A stretch of 9,734 nucleotides of DNA from positions 1 to 9,734 of the forward strand of contig JALDAI010000023.1 of the NCBI GenBank assembly GCA_022729285.1, in the 5' to 3' direction. Position 1 is the stretch's first letter. Each line of letters opens with the position of its first letter. The DNA is from Candidatus Nanoanaerosalina archaeon. Lineage in GTDB: Archaea > Nanohalarchaeota > Nanosalinia > Nanosalinales > Nanoanaerosalinaceae. This document shows positions 1 through 5,088 of the stretch, in pieces. Below the pieces are notes generated by a model. The model searched no databases. It was not told the origin of the DNA and saw nothing but the letters and a program-made list of their open reading frames with translations. The translations under genes were made by a program, and so were the position numbers.

Positions 1-383
1 GGGATAGCTCCTGTACCTGTACCTCCTCCAAGACCACAGCAGAGGAATACCATGTCCGCATCTGCGAAAAGTGATCTAAGTTCGGATCTGTTCTCTTCAG
101 CTGCCTTTGATCCTTTTTCAGGATGTCCTCCTGCTCCAAGACCTCTTGTAAGATCTTGTCCGATAAGGATTTTCCTGTCAGCTCTTGAAACCTGAAGGTG
201 TTGTTTATCTGTATTAACAGCCACAGTCTCGGCGCCTGTCGCATTCTTGTTGTGCATTCGGGTTATCATGTTGTTACCTGCTCCCCCTACTCCAACAACA
301 AGGATCTTAGCATCCTTTATGTCTGCGAACTGTTCGTTTTGTTTAGCATTTCTATTTGCCGCATCATCTACAATTTTTTCCAT
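1..383 (-). CDS. ftsZ: Cell-division GTPase FtsZ, N-terminal part (runs off the window)
   Basis: Tubulin-like GTPase that assembles the cytokinetic ring at mid-cell. I translated the minus strand from ATG at 383. The first 127 residues begin MEKIVDDAANRNAK. They then give the first Rossmann strand and glycine loop (ILVVGVGGAGNN), the VNTDKQ strand, the GLGAGGHPEKG segment and the tubulin signature loop CCGLGGGTGTG just before the window edge. These are the nucleotide-binding motifs of FtsZ in the right order and spacing. The loop with two cysteines and the GLGAGG form fit archaeal FtsZ better than bacterial FtsZ. The C-terminal GTPase half lies outside the window. An AAGGGG stretch about 9 nt before the ATG may be a Shine-Dalgarno site. 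Family assignment is secure; which archaeal FtsZ paralogue it is cannot be decided from this part. Confidence 0.96.
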   Translation of the reverse strand, partial: MEKIVDDAANRNAKQNEQFADIKDAKILVVGVGGAGNNMITRMHNKNATGAETVAVNTDKQHLQVSRADRKILIGQDLTRGLGAGGHPEKGSKAAEENRSELRSLFADADMVFLCCGLGGGTGTGAI

Positions 384-418
384 TTTTTTATCCCCTTGAA
401 AGGTTGTCTTTTAACACA

Positions 419-452
419 ACAATGTTTTTTAAACCTGGAACACAAACATTGT
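419..452. promoter_or_regulatory. Inverted repeat spanning the likely ftsZ promoter
   Basis: Arms ACAATGTTT (419-427) and AAACATTGT (444-452) are perfect reverse complements, 9 bp each, with a 16-bp spacer. On the minus strand the spacer edge contains GGTTTAAAAAAC, a TATA-like box that would start transcription roughly 20 nt before the ftsZ ATG at 383. A further ACATTGT copy lies at 692-698. Position over a TATA box suggests an operator; the regulator is unknown. Such short repeats can occur by chance in AT-rich DNA. Confidence 0.35.
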
Positions 453-529
453 CTTGTAAATGCCTGCCGAGAAGGGAATAATCTTTTCGGAAAAAATCTA
501 TAATTAGAACTAATTCGATCAAGAACTGT

Positions 530-616
530 TTGCCCAAACTTTTGTTTCGTTGCCCAACGAACAAAAATTTAGTACGAGTTAAATTTTATTTGCCCAATAC
601 TTACAAGCGTGCCCAG
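530..616. repeat. Phased TGCCCA operator-like array between ftsZ and gatC
   Basis: TGCCCA occurs at 531, 551, 591 and 610, giving spacings of 20, 40 and 19 bp, close to whole multiples of two helical turns. The first three are centred on small dyads: GTTTG-CC-CAAAC, CGTTG-CC-CAACG and TTG-CC-CAA. The fourth, GTG-CC-CAG, keeps only TG-CC-CA. I saw no other TGCCCA cluster in the window. The array lies in the 428-bp divergent gap 384-811, which otherwise holds the two promoters and AT-rich DNA with no gene I can support. The layout suggests cooperative binding of a regulator on one helix face, serving ftsZ, gatC or both. Confidence 0.5.
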
Positions 617-773
617 CGCTCTTAGTATTAATTATACATTTAGTTTTCTACTTTATAAATGTTTTTTACTTATCCATTATTAGTTTGTTAAACATTGTTT
701 TTCTGTACAATAATTTTTCAAAGAGTTCTTCTGAAATTTAAACAGTTATTTAGTTTAGCGCATCTTTTGGTGA

Positions 774-789
774 CGAAAGGGTTTTAAAG
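774..789 (+). promoter_or_regulatory. BRE/TATA promoter of gatC
   Basis: CGAAAGG (774-780) followed by GTTTTAAAG (781-789) resembles an archaeal BRE plus TATA box. Its centre lies about 27 bp before the gatC ATG at 812, and no Shine-Dalgarno precedes that ATG. This is the arrangement expected for a leaderless mRNA starting at or next to the start codon. Confidence 0.55.
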
Positions 790-811
790 AATAGTCTGTT
801 AAAGTCTTCTT

Positions 812-1093
812 ATGGTTGATAAAGAGAGTATTGAACAAGTCGCTAAAAACGCTAGAATCCGTTTAAGCGATGGGGAGAAAGAGGTTTTCCGTAAAGATTT
901 CGACAGTATTTTAGAGTCTTTTGAGTCTCTTGACAAGATAGATACGGAAGGCGTAGATCCTGCTTTCCATCCTGTAGAGCTAGATGAGGAGTCCAGGGAG
1001 GACAAGGTTGAGAAAGGATTTAGCAAGGACGAAGTTTTCGCTAATACTAATAACGTTGAGAAAGACTGTTTCAAAGGCCCTAGGGCTAAGTAG
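812..1093 (+). CDS. gatC: Asp-tRNA(Asn)/Glu-tRNA(Gln) amidotransferase subunit C (GatC)
   Basis: Small structural subunit that wraps around GatA and stabilises the GatCAB complex, which amidates mischarged Asp-tRNA(Asn) and/or Glu-tRNA(Gln) in the cytoplasm. The 93-residue product is the usual size. It shows the N-terminal helical pair (VDKESIEQVAKNARIRLS, then KDFDSILESFESLDKID), the conserved ValAspPro segment (EGVDPAFHPV) and the C-terminal GPRAK tail that contacts GatB. The protein is strongly acidic. The ATG at 812 fits a leaderless start (TATA centred about 27 bp upstream). Unusually, gatA and gatB are not adjacent: they begin 4.3 kb downstream at 5441, beyond an accessory block, so gatC is transcribed on its own and closed by a T-rich terminator. 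Confidence 0.93.
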   Translation: MVDKESIEQVAKNARIRLSDGEKEVFRKDFDSILESFESLDKIDTEGVDPAFHPVELDEESREDKVEKGFSKDEVFANTNNVEKDCFKGPRAK

Positions 1094-1105
1094 GGCTCTT
1101 TTTTT
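1094..1105 (+). terminator. T-tract terminator after gatC
   Basis: A run of seven T (1099-1105) begins 6 nt after the gatC stop codon. Archaeal RNA polymerase terminates at such T-tracts without needing a hairpin. It supports gatC being a separate transcription unit rather than the head of a gatC-gatA-gatB operon. Confidence 0.55.
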
Positions 1106-1117
1106 ATCTCCCTCGCT

Positions 1118-1134
1118 GTTCAAATAATTTGAAC
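1118..1134. promoter_or_regulatory. Perfect 17-bp palindrome upstream of the HTH gene
   Basis: GTTCAAATAATTTGAAC has 8-bp perfect arms around a single A. It lies between the gatC terminator and the small HTH gene at 1251, about 100 bp before its TATA-like box. A weaker dyad, ACCAT-A-ATGGT, follows at 1182-1192. A dimeric HTH protein could bind here, and autoregulation by the 1251 gene product is possible. There is no stronger evidence than symmetry and position. Confidence 0.35.
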
Positions 1135-1250
1135 TCTCATTTTTTTCTAAACTACTACAAACAACATAAACCTTAGTTGTTACCATAATGGTTAAATCTG
1201 AACAATATAACTAAAATTTTTAACTAACCTGTCCCAAAAAATAATGTAGA

Positions 1251-1547
1251 ATGGAGTTCGATCTAGGAGATCTACTTGAAAGAGAAGAAGATCTTGAACA
1301 AGAGCTTAGAGATATCTCACAGAAGTACGGGATGAACCCTGTCCACCTAAAAGAGATAGTTAGGTATAGTTCAAAAGGTCTTAGCCAATCGGATATATCT
1401 GAAAAAGTGGGTGTTTCCAGAAACACGGTGAGAAAGTACCGTTCTAAACTAGTTAGTATGAAAAAAAGCGACTTCAAAAAACTTGTTCTAATAACTTCTC
1501 TCCTATTCGGAGGGTTCTACTTTTTCTACGAAATGTTGTCGGAGTAA
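1251..1547 (+). CDS. Small membrane-tethered helix-turn-helix protein
   Basis: 98 residues in three parts. Residues 1-37 are a charged, probably helical segment rich in Glu and Leu. Residues about 41-66 are a clear helix-turn-helix (GLSQSDISEKVGVSRNTVRKYR) of the kind seen in Sigma-70 region 4, LuxR and resolvase-type DNA-binding domains, including the SRNTVRKY recognition helix. Residues 78-93 (LVLITSLLFGGFYFFY) are one hydrophobic membrane segment preceded by lysines, so the DNA-binding part should face the cytoplasm. The ATG follows ATTTTTAA (1215-1222), a TATA-like box 29-36 bp upstream, so the leader is very short or absent. An upstream ATG at 1244 is followed at once by a stop. Its stop lies 1 bp from the stop of the convergent thymidylate-synthase-like gene. 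Function is unknown; a membrane-anchored transcription regulator is the natural inference. Confidence 0.72.
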   Translation: MEFDLGDLLEREEDLEQELRDISQKYGMNPVHLKEIVRYSSKGLSQSDISEKVGVSRNTVRKYRSKLVSMKKSDFKKLVLITSLLFGGFYFFYEMLSE

Positions 1548-1548
1548 T

Positions 1549-2205
1549 CTACACAACTTCTTCAATATACTCGAACTGTTCCTCAAAAATATGTGCCGAA
1601 GTTGAAACCGTTGATAAGAAGCCTGGTTCAACGTTAAGTTTATCAGAAACAAAGCTTTGGAGGCAGTAAATTTGGTAAATATTGGCAGGCCATCCGTAAA
1701 AAAGATCGTTGCTTCGAATCAACTCTGTAACATTTAATTTACCTTTTCTAACTTTAAAATCGATGCTTACAACACCGGGTATCTCTTTCTTGAAGAAATT
1801 ACTGTCCACAAGAGGGTTCCAGACGTTTATAACCGCTCTACGGGAGTTAGGGTTCTTCTTTAGGAGAGGTATAACAAAGTCGTTTAACTGGTCTTTTTCC
1901 TCGCCGTTACCCGAATAACTAAGTATACGGTTACCGTAGGAGTACTCATACCCTATTGAAGAGTCTTTAGACAGAATATTGTTTTTGATCTCATCCAGAG
2001 AAGGGTATATCCATTTATCAAAGCTGTTTAAACGGTTAATAGGTTTTTTAATATCCGTTTCAGGATCTTCTATCTTCAAAGCCATGTTGGAAACTTCTTT
2101 ACAAACCCTGCCGTCTTCGTCTTCAAAGACGTCTCCTTCATCTAAAACATGTCTAAGAGCTTTCTTCCAGACTTTGTATGTCGAACTTTCTTTAAAACTC
2201 TCCAT
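1549..2205 (-). CDS. Short thymidylate-synthase homologue lacking the catalytic cysteine
   Basis: 218 residues with clear ThyA-family landmarks. They are a Tyr-Gly (90-91) matching the VYG segment, DQL (105-107), the phosphate-binding SRR (121-123) followed by INVWN, RSND (164-167), the uracil-contacting Asn175 in GWPANI, and His205 in SAHIF. Aligned to E. coli ThyA these match R126/R127, R166, S167, D169, N177 and H207, with Tyr209 replaced by Phe207. The active-site ProCysHis is ProGlyVal here (Pro143-Gly144-Val145), so the nucleophile and next His are absent, and Gln151 is Asp149. The protein is shorter than the roughly 264-residue bacterial enzyme: it has a reduced N-terminus and ends 13 residues after His205, without the C-terminal folate-closing tail. 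This shape recalls the short ThyA form of methanogens, but ordinary dTMP synthesis through a cysteine adduct should be impossible. Likely roles are nucleotide binding or sensing, or different chemistry. It starts next to the stop of its upstream partner, behind a strong Shine-Dalgarno, so the two are surely co-expressed. Confidence 0.85.
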   Translation of the reverse strand: MESFKESSTYKVWKKALRHVLDEGDVFEDEDGRVCKEVSNMALKIEDPETDIKKPINRLNSFDKWIYPSLDEIKNNILSKDSSIGYEYSYGNRILSYSGNGEEKDQLNDFVIPLLKKNPNSRRAVINVWNPLVDSNFFKKEIPGVVSIDFKVRKGKLNVTELIRSNDLFYGWPANIYQIYCLQSFVSDKLNVEPGFLSTVSTSAHIFEEQFEYIEEVV

Positions 2206-2220
2206 CTATAAAAACCTCCT
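2206..2220 (-). promoter_or_regulatory. Strong Shine-Dalgarno embedded in the end of the upstream gene
   Basis: On the minus strand AGGAGG (plus-strand 2220-2215) lies 9 nt before the ATG at 2205. The same six bases encode Arg-Arg near the C-terminus of the upstream winged-helix protein, whose TAG stop directly touches the ATG. This fixes the start of the thymidylate-synthase-like gene and implies translational coupling of the pair. Confidence 0.75.
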
Positions 2221-3816
2221 TATACTTGAATCAGCTGAAAAACTGTTGTTGACACCGTACATAAACAGGTCGAAGCCGAAAGTGTTTGTCAATGCTATAA
2301 GTTCATCTAACATATCTGAAGGAGAAGGGTTGCCTTTTCTCACGACTTTAACGTTTTCAGAACCGCCGTATATCTCAGATTCTTTCTGTAAATGTGATAC
2401 TTCTTGTCTAAAACTGTCGTTGTAAATATCTTGGATATCCGTTAAAACCAGTTTTTTCGACAAGTTTTCCGAAAGTTTCTCTACAGATGAGAAACAGCCA
2501 CAACGGGCTAAAGCGATTTTAAACTCGATAGGCATACCGCATGACTTGTAAATAGTTGATTCAGCAGCGCAGAACTCTCCTACTTCTTGTCTAATATCTC
2601 CTAAAAGATCTAACATTGTTTGTCTGTCAAACCTTTCAGCGATAGCTTCGGTATTGTAAAGACGTATATAATTTCTGCTGTATATAAACAGCTCCTTTTT
2701 ACTGCTTTTCTCGTTTATCATAGTAAGCTGGTTGAAAAGCTTGTTTTTCTGTTTTCTCTGTATAGTTGCTCCTGTGAAAAGAGATCTGTAGACTTGTTCA
2801 AATAGTTTTTTGAACTCTTTTTTACCTACGTTGTCCCTACTTTCCAAAAACTTTCTGAAATCGATTATAAGGGTTGACTGTGAAGAACATAAAGCATTAG
2901 CCATAAGACCCTTCTCTTTCTGACTCTCCCACTTCTCTCTTTCAAAAGAGTAGGTACCAAGACTTCCAACCCATGTAGGAACGTTATCCGAATCCTTGTT
3001 CTTAAAGAAAACCGGTAGACCGTTCATCAAAGGTAAAAGGTTTTCCAAAAAGTTTCTTTGCTGCTTCAAAACTTTACTAGTAACTTCAAAAACCATGTTT
3101 AAACTATCATTTCCTTTGTAGTCCTGTACGGCTCGTAGAAGCTTTTTCCTATCCGACAGCTTTAGCCGTGAGAAGTCTATAACTACTGACAAAGTTTTAT
3201 CGTAGTCTTCAAGATCTCTTCCGACTTTTTTCAAAAAACTGTTGAGCTCCTCTGTTGAAAACTCTGAGACGGTGTGCTCAAAAGAGTTTAGACAAACAAC
3301 ATCTTCTACAGAGTCTAGACAGATCGATACTAGCTGGTGGAGGTTGTTTTTACTAAACTTTTTGGACTCAAGCATAACTGAGTCAAGGTTTGTTATCCAC
3401 CGCTGCTCACCGTACTTATGTACTACGCCTTCTTTTTCAAGGCTCTGTATAGGTAGGGAAGGTATAGCCGATTTTTTAAGGCCTACACGGTTCTTTTTAA
3501 CATCTTCAAAAATTATTTCTTCTCCCGGTTTGATATCTAGTCCGAAAAACTTCTCACCGCTCTCACCTCTTTTAACAACTTTAAGAATATCTTTATCAAC
3601 CATCGAGTTAAGGTGGTGGAGGATTCTACGGTGGATCTTTGATTTCAGTCTTTTAGCTTTTTTCTCCTCGTTTTTAGTGGGAAAATCTCCTTCTAAAATC
3701 TCTAAAACTTTTCTATACTCTTCTCCATAGATTTTTCTAGCTATATAAGAAGTTGAAAGACTTTTTTCAGGGTCTTTTTTGAACAGTTTGAGGACTTCCC
3801 GCTTTTTCGAAGTCAT
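2206..3816 (-). CDS. Large winged-helix protein of unknown function, partner of the thymidylate-synthase-like protein
   Basis: 536 residues; I do not recognise the family. Residues 4-95 look like a winged helix. There is a first helix (REVLKLFKK), a second pair (SLSTSYIARKIYG), an insertion of charged residues, a recognition-type helix (SKIHRRILHHLNSMVDKDIL) and a beta wing (LKVVKRGESGEKFFGLD). Residues 170-320 alternate predicted strands and helices (DVVCLNSF, LSVVIDFSRL, LNMVFEVTSK, GLPVFFKNK, STLIIDFRKF), as in an alpha/beta or barrel enzyme domain. Residues 330-536 are mostly helical and hold Cys416, Cys426, Cys439 and Cys441, the last two as CGC, which could bind a metal or Fe-S cluster. 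No signal peptide or membrane segment. It ends exactly where the thymidylate-synthase-like gene begins, so the two proteins probably act together, perhaps as DNA-binding regulator and nucleotide sensor or as two parts of an enzyme. Confidence 0.8.
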   Translation of the reverse strand: MTSKKREVLKLFKKDPEKSLSTSYIARKIYGEEYRKVLEILEGDFPTKNEEKKAKRLKSKIHRRILHHLNSMVDKDILKVVKRGESGEKFFGLDIKPGEEIIFEDVKKNRVGLKKSAIPSLPIQSLEKEGVVHKYGEQRWITNLDSVMLESKKFSKNNLHQLVSICLDSVEDVVCLNSFEHTVSEFSTEELNSFLKKVGRDLEDYDKTLSVVIDFSRLKLSDRKKLLRAVQDYKGNDSLNMVFEVTSKVLKQQRNFLENLLPLMNGLPVFFKNKDSDNVPTWVGSLGTYSFEREKWESQKEKGLMANALCSSQSTLIIDFRKFLESRDNVGKKEFKKLFEQVYRSLFTGATIQRKQKNKLFNQLTMINEKSSKKELFIYSRNYIRLYNTEAIAERFDRQTMLDLLGDIRQEVGEFCAAESTIYKSCGMPIEFKIALARCGCFSSVEKLSENLSKKLVLTDIQDIYNDSFRQEVSHLQKESEIYGGSENVKVVRKGNPSPSDMLDELIALTNTFGFDLFMYGVNNSFSADSSIRRFL

Positions 3817-3843
3817 AACGCTGTTATACTCTTGGTTTTCCTA

Positions 3844-3862
3844 CTAATTAAAACTAATTAAA
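3844..3862. promoter_or_regulatory. Tandem CTAATTAAA repeat in the promoter of the winged-helix gene
   Basis: CTAATTAAA occurs at 3844-3852 and 3854-3862, a 10-bp period. Read on the minus strand as TTTAATTAG, each copy is TATA-like and lies about 32 or 42 bp before the ATG at 3816. The region may therefore be the promoter of the winged-helix and thymidylate-synthase-like pair, distinct from the hydrolase gene whose stop is at 3880. It is the only likely start site in the 63-bp gap. Confidence 0.4.
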
Positions 3863-3879
3863 TATAGCCAAAAACCGTC

Positions 3880-4428
3880 TTAGTTTAACTTGGACAAACC
3901 GTTTTCAATATGGCTAAAAATATTTTCTGAAACAGCTTCTATGTCATCAGGGTTAAAATCTGTTGGAACGTGTTCGAACTTGTCCAGCCCTTTCTGCTTA
4001 AACAGACTATCCAATTCCTCTACTTTTTCGGGGTAAATTTTGCCGAAATGCTTAAAAGAAGTTCTAAACTCTTTCCCAAACTTTTTATCCGGTAAAAACT
4101 TGTTTTCCACAGGGGAGGAAACCATTAATACTTGTCTCATATCTATTTCATGTTTTAAAACAGTGCTAAGAGCTATAGTACCTCCGATATCTACGCCTAA
4201 AACCGTTGTTCTCTCCGGGACCAGCCTTTTTTCTTTAAAAATATCTTTCAACTCTTCAACTTTGTCGTTAAACGAGTAGTAAGGTGTTAACCTGATCTCA
4301 TCTGTACAAATATTTTTTTCACGCAGTTTTTCAGCTAACACGGCTCCTCCGGAATCCCTACTTCCCATGTCTCCGTGGACTAAAACAACTTTATGGTTTA
4401 ACCCATTACTTTCTATTTTTTCAGCCAT
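3880..4428 (-). CDS. Small alpha/beta-hydrolase-like protein with Asp at the nucleophile position
   Basis: 182 residues from ATG at 4428. A TTG two codons upstream at 4434 is also in frame, but the ATG follows an AAGGG-type site at better spacing. Residues 13-19 (KVVLVHG) are the first strand and the oxyanion HG motif. Residues 75-88 (TTVLGVDIGGTIAL) match the nucleophile elbow Gly-x-Nuc-x-Gly and following helix, and residues 99-106 (QVLMVSSP) are the next strand. The elbow reads Gly-Val-Asp80-Ile-Gly where most family members have Ser. Asp nucleophiles are known in haloalkane dehalogenases and epoxide hydrolases of this fold, but those enzymes are much larger. His153 lies where the catalytic His would be, before a final helix. 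The lid and one strand seem reduced, as in RBBP9-sized hydrolases. It could be an unusual enzyme or an inactive relative. It lies 63 bp upstream of the winged-helix gene on the same strand. Confidence 0.6.
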   Translation of the reverse strand: MAEKIESNGLNHKVVLVHGDMGSRDSGGAVLAEKLREKNICTDEIRLTPYYSFNDKVEELKDIFKEKRLVPERTTVLGVDIGGTIALSTVLKHEIDMRQVLMVSSPVENKFLPDKKFGKEFRTSFKHFGKIYPEKVEELDSLFKQKGLDKFEHVPTDFNPDDIEAVSENIFSHIENGLSKLN

Positions 4429-4497
4429 TTTCAACCCTTTTAAACCTTGGAAAAGAATGGGTCGGTTTAAGGTATTAAAAAAGGATACGCTAAAAAA

Positions 4498-4532
4498 CTG
4501 AACTGTTCAGTAATCTGCTGAAGCTGTTTCAG
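4498..4532. promoter_or_regulatory. Two tandem, helically phased palindromes
   Basis: CTGAACTGTTCAG (4498-4510) is a perfect 6+1+6 dyad. CTGAAGCTGTTTCAG (4518-4532) repeats the CTGAA and TTCAG arms with a 5-bp centre. The dyad centres are 21 bp apart, two helical turns. They lie just upstream of a TATA-like box on the minus strand (about 4473-4484) that would serve the hydrolase-like gene starting at 4428. This is a convincing operator pair for a dimeric regulator, though which protein binds is unknown. Confidence 0.5.
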
Positions 4533-4574
4533 TAGTTAAAAATCTGTAGGTTTTGTAAAAACAAAAAGTTGGGT

Positions 4575-4666
4575 AACTTCTAAAAGAAATTCATACGCTT
4601 TCTTATACAGAGATATAAGCGATAACTTATCTCCAGAAATAGAAGTATCGGTTAAACTTCTAAAAG
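4575..4666 (+). repeat. Direct 12-bp repeat, 80-bp period, with an intervening hairpin
   Basis: AACTTCTAAAAG occurs at 4575-4586 and 4655-4666, exactly 80 bp apart. Between them, at 4610-4633, GAGAT and AAG pair with CTT and ATCTC as an 8-bp bulged stem around a short loop. The stretch 4429-4700 contains no gene I can support. It holds the promoter and operators of the hydrolase-like gene, this repeat pair, and the leader of the small gene at 4701. A short structured RNA is possible but unsupported beyond this. Confidence 0.3.
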
Positions 4667-4700
4667 TGTTCCGTCTAAAGTATTGATTATAGGTGTTCCC

Positions 4701-4982
4701 GTGGCAGGCAGACAAAAGAGATTGAATGAGAAAAAGCTGTTCAACAAGAAGATTCTAGATTCAGCAAAGAACGAACTTAATAGAGAAAAAGTACGAGAAA
4801 GATTCAACTACCTAAAAAGCAATTTTCTAGAAGTAGATGTAGAATCGGCTATTACAAACGGAGAAGATCCTCATCAGCAGGTCGGCGGCGTAGAGGAAAA
4901 TGTAAAGAATAATCTAGTGCTCGAACTACTGGAGTCCTTAGGATGGAAGAGGCAAAAAGGAGAAAGTCAGGGACGCTGCTGA
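4701..4982 (+). CDS. Small hypothetical protein, possibly a remnant of a restriction-enzyme N-terminus
   Basis: 93 residues from GTG at 4701, chosen because AGGTG (4691-4695) lies 5 nt upstream. An in-frame TTG at 4683 is less likely. The N-terminal half is very basic and helical (RQKRLNEKKLFNKK). Residues about 63-76 read VEENVKNNLVLELL followed by ESLGW. This pattern is reminiscent of the first domain of type I and related restriction proteins, where an acidic, helical lead-in precedes a LeuLeu-x-x-LeuGly turn. The protein then stops abruptly. In the other frame the sequence continues with an acidic helical tail (EKVRDAADEAEDLRDVL) to a stop at 5011-5013, entered just after an A5 run near 4955. 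It could be a genuine small protein, a frameshifted gene or a decaying fragment. Confidence in the coding call is only moderate. Confidence 0.5.
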   Translation: MAGRQKRLNEKKLFNKKILDSAKNELNREKVRERFNYLKSNFLEVDVESAITNGEDPHQQVGGVEENVKNNLVLELLESLGWKRQKGESQGRC

Positions 4983-5013
4983 TGAAGCCGAAGATTTGAG
5001 AGATGTGCTCTAA

Positions 5014-5057
5014 TTTTACAAATCCTATAAATTTTCAACTACTGTGTTTTTGTAAAA
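5014..5057. promoter_or_regulatory. Inverted repeat upstream of the small tail-anchored protein gene
   Basis: TTTTACAAA (5014-5022) and TTTGTAAAA (5049-5057) are perfect 9-bp reverse complements with a 26-bp spacer. The same TTTTGTAAAA string also occurs at 4551-4560. The downstream arm ends 4 bp before the TATA-like CTTAAAAG at 5061-5068, so it may be an operator, or the pair may end the transcript of the 4701 gene. Confidence 0.3.
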
Positions 5058-5060
5058 CAT

Positions 5061-5068
5061 CTTAAAAG
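5061..5068 (+). promoter_or_regulatory. TATA box for a leaderless mRNA
   Basis: CTTAAAAG is centred about 24 bp before the ATG at 5089, preceded by the A-rich GTAAAACAT as a possible BRE. No Shine-Dalgarno lies before the ATG, so the transcript probably begins at or near the start codon. Confidence 0.45.
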
Positions 5069-5088
5069 TTACTATACAATAATAACAC

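Noticed and set aside
198..503. Plus-strand open frame of 101 codons opposite ftsZ
   Set aside because: It lies antisense to the clear FtsZ coding sequence, starts from a weak codon, and its product has no coherent domain. It is a shadow frame.
1979..2425. Plus-strand open frame of 148 codons across the thymidylate-synthase-like and winged-helix genes
   Set aside because: It is antisense to two convincing coupled genes, and its Ser/Leu-rich translation is typical of a reversed Lys/Glu-rich gene.
4172..4195. Sugar-kinase (ROK) phosphate motif suggested by GVDIGGT in the 3880-4428 gene
   Set aside because: In ROK kinases this motif is at the N-terminus. Here it follows an HG-containing first strand and continues as an alpha/beta-hydrolase elbow helix, and no other kinase motif is present.
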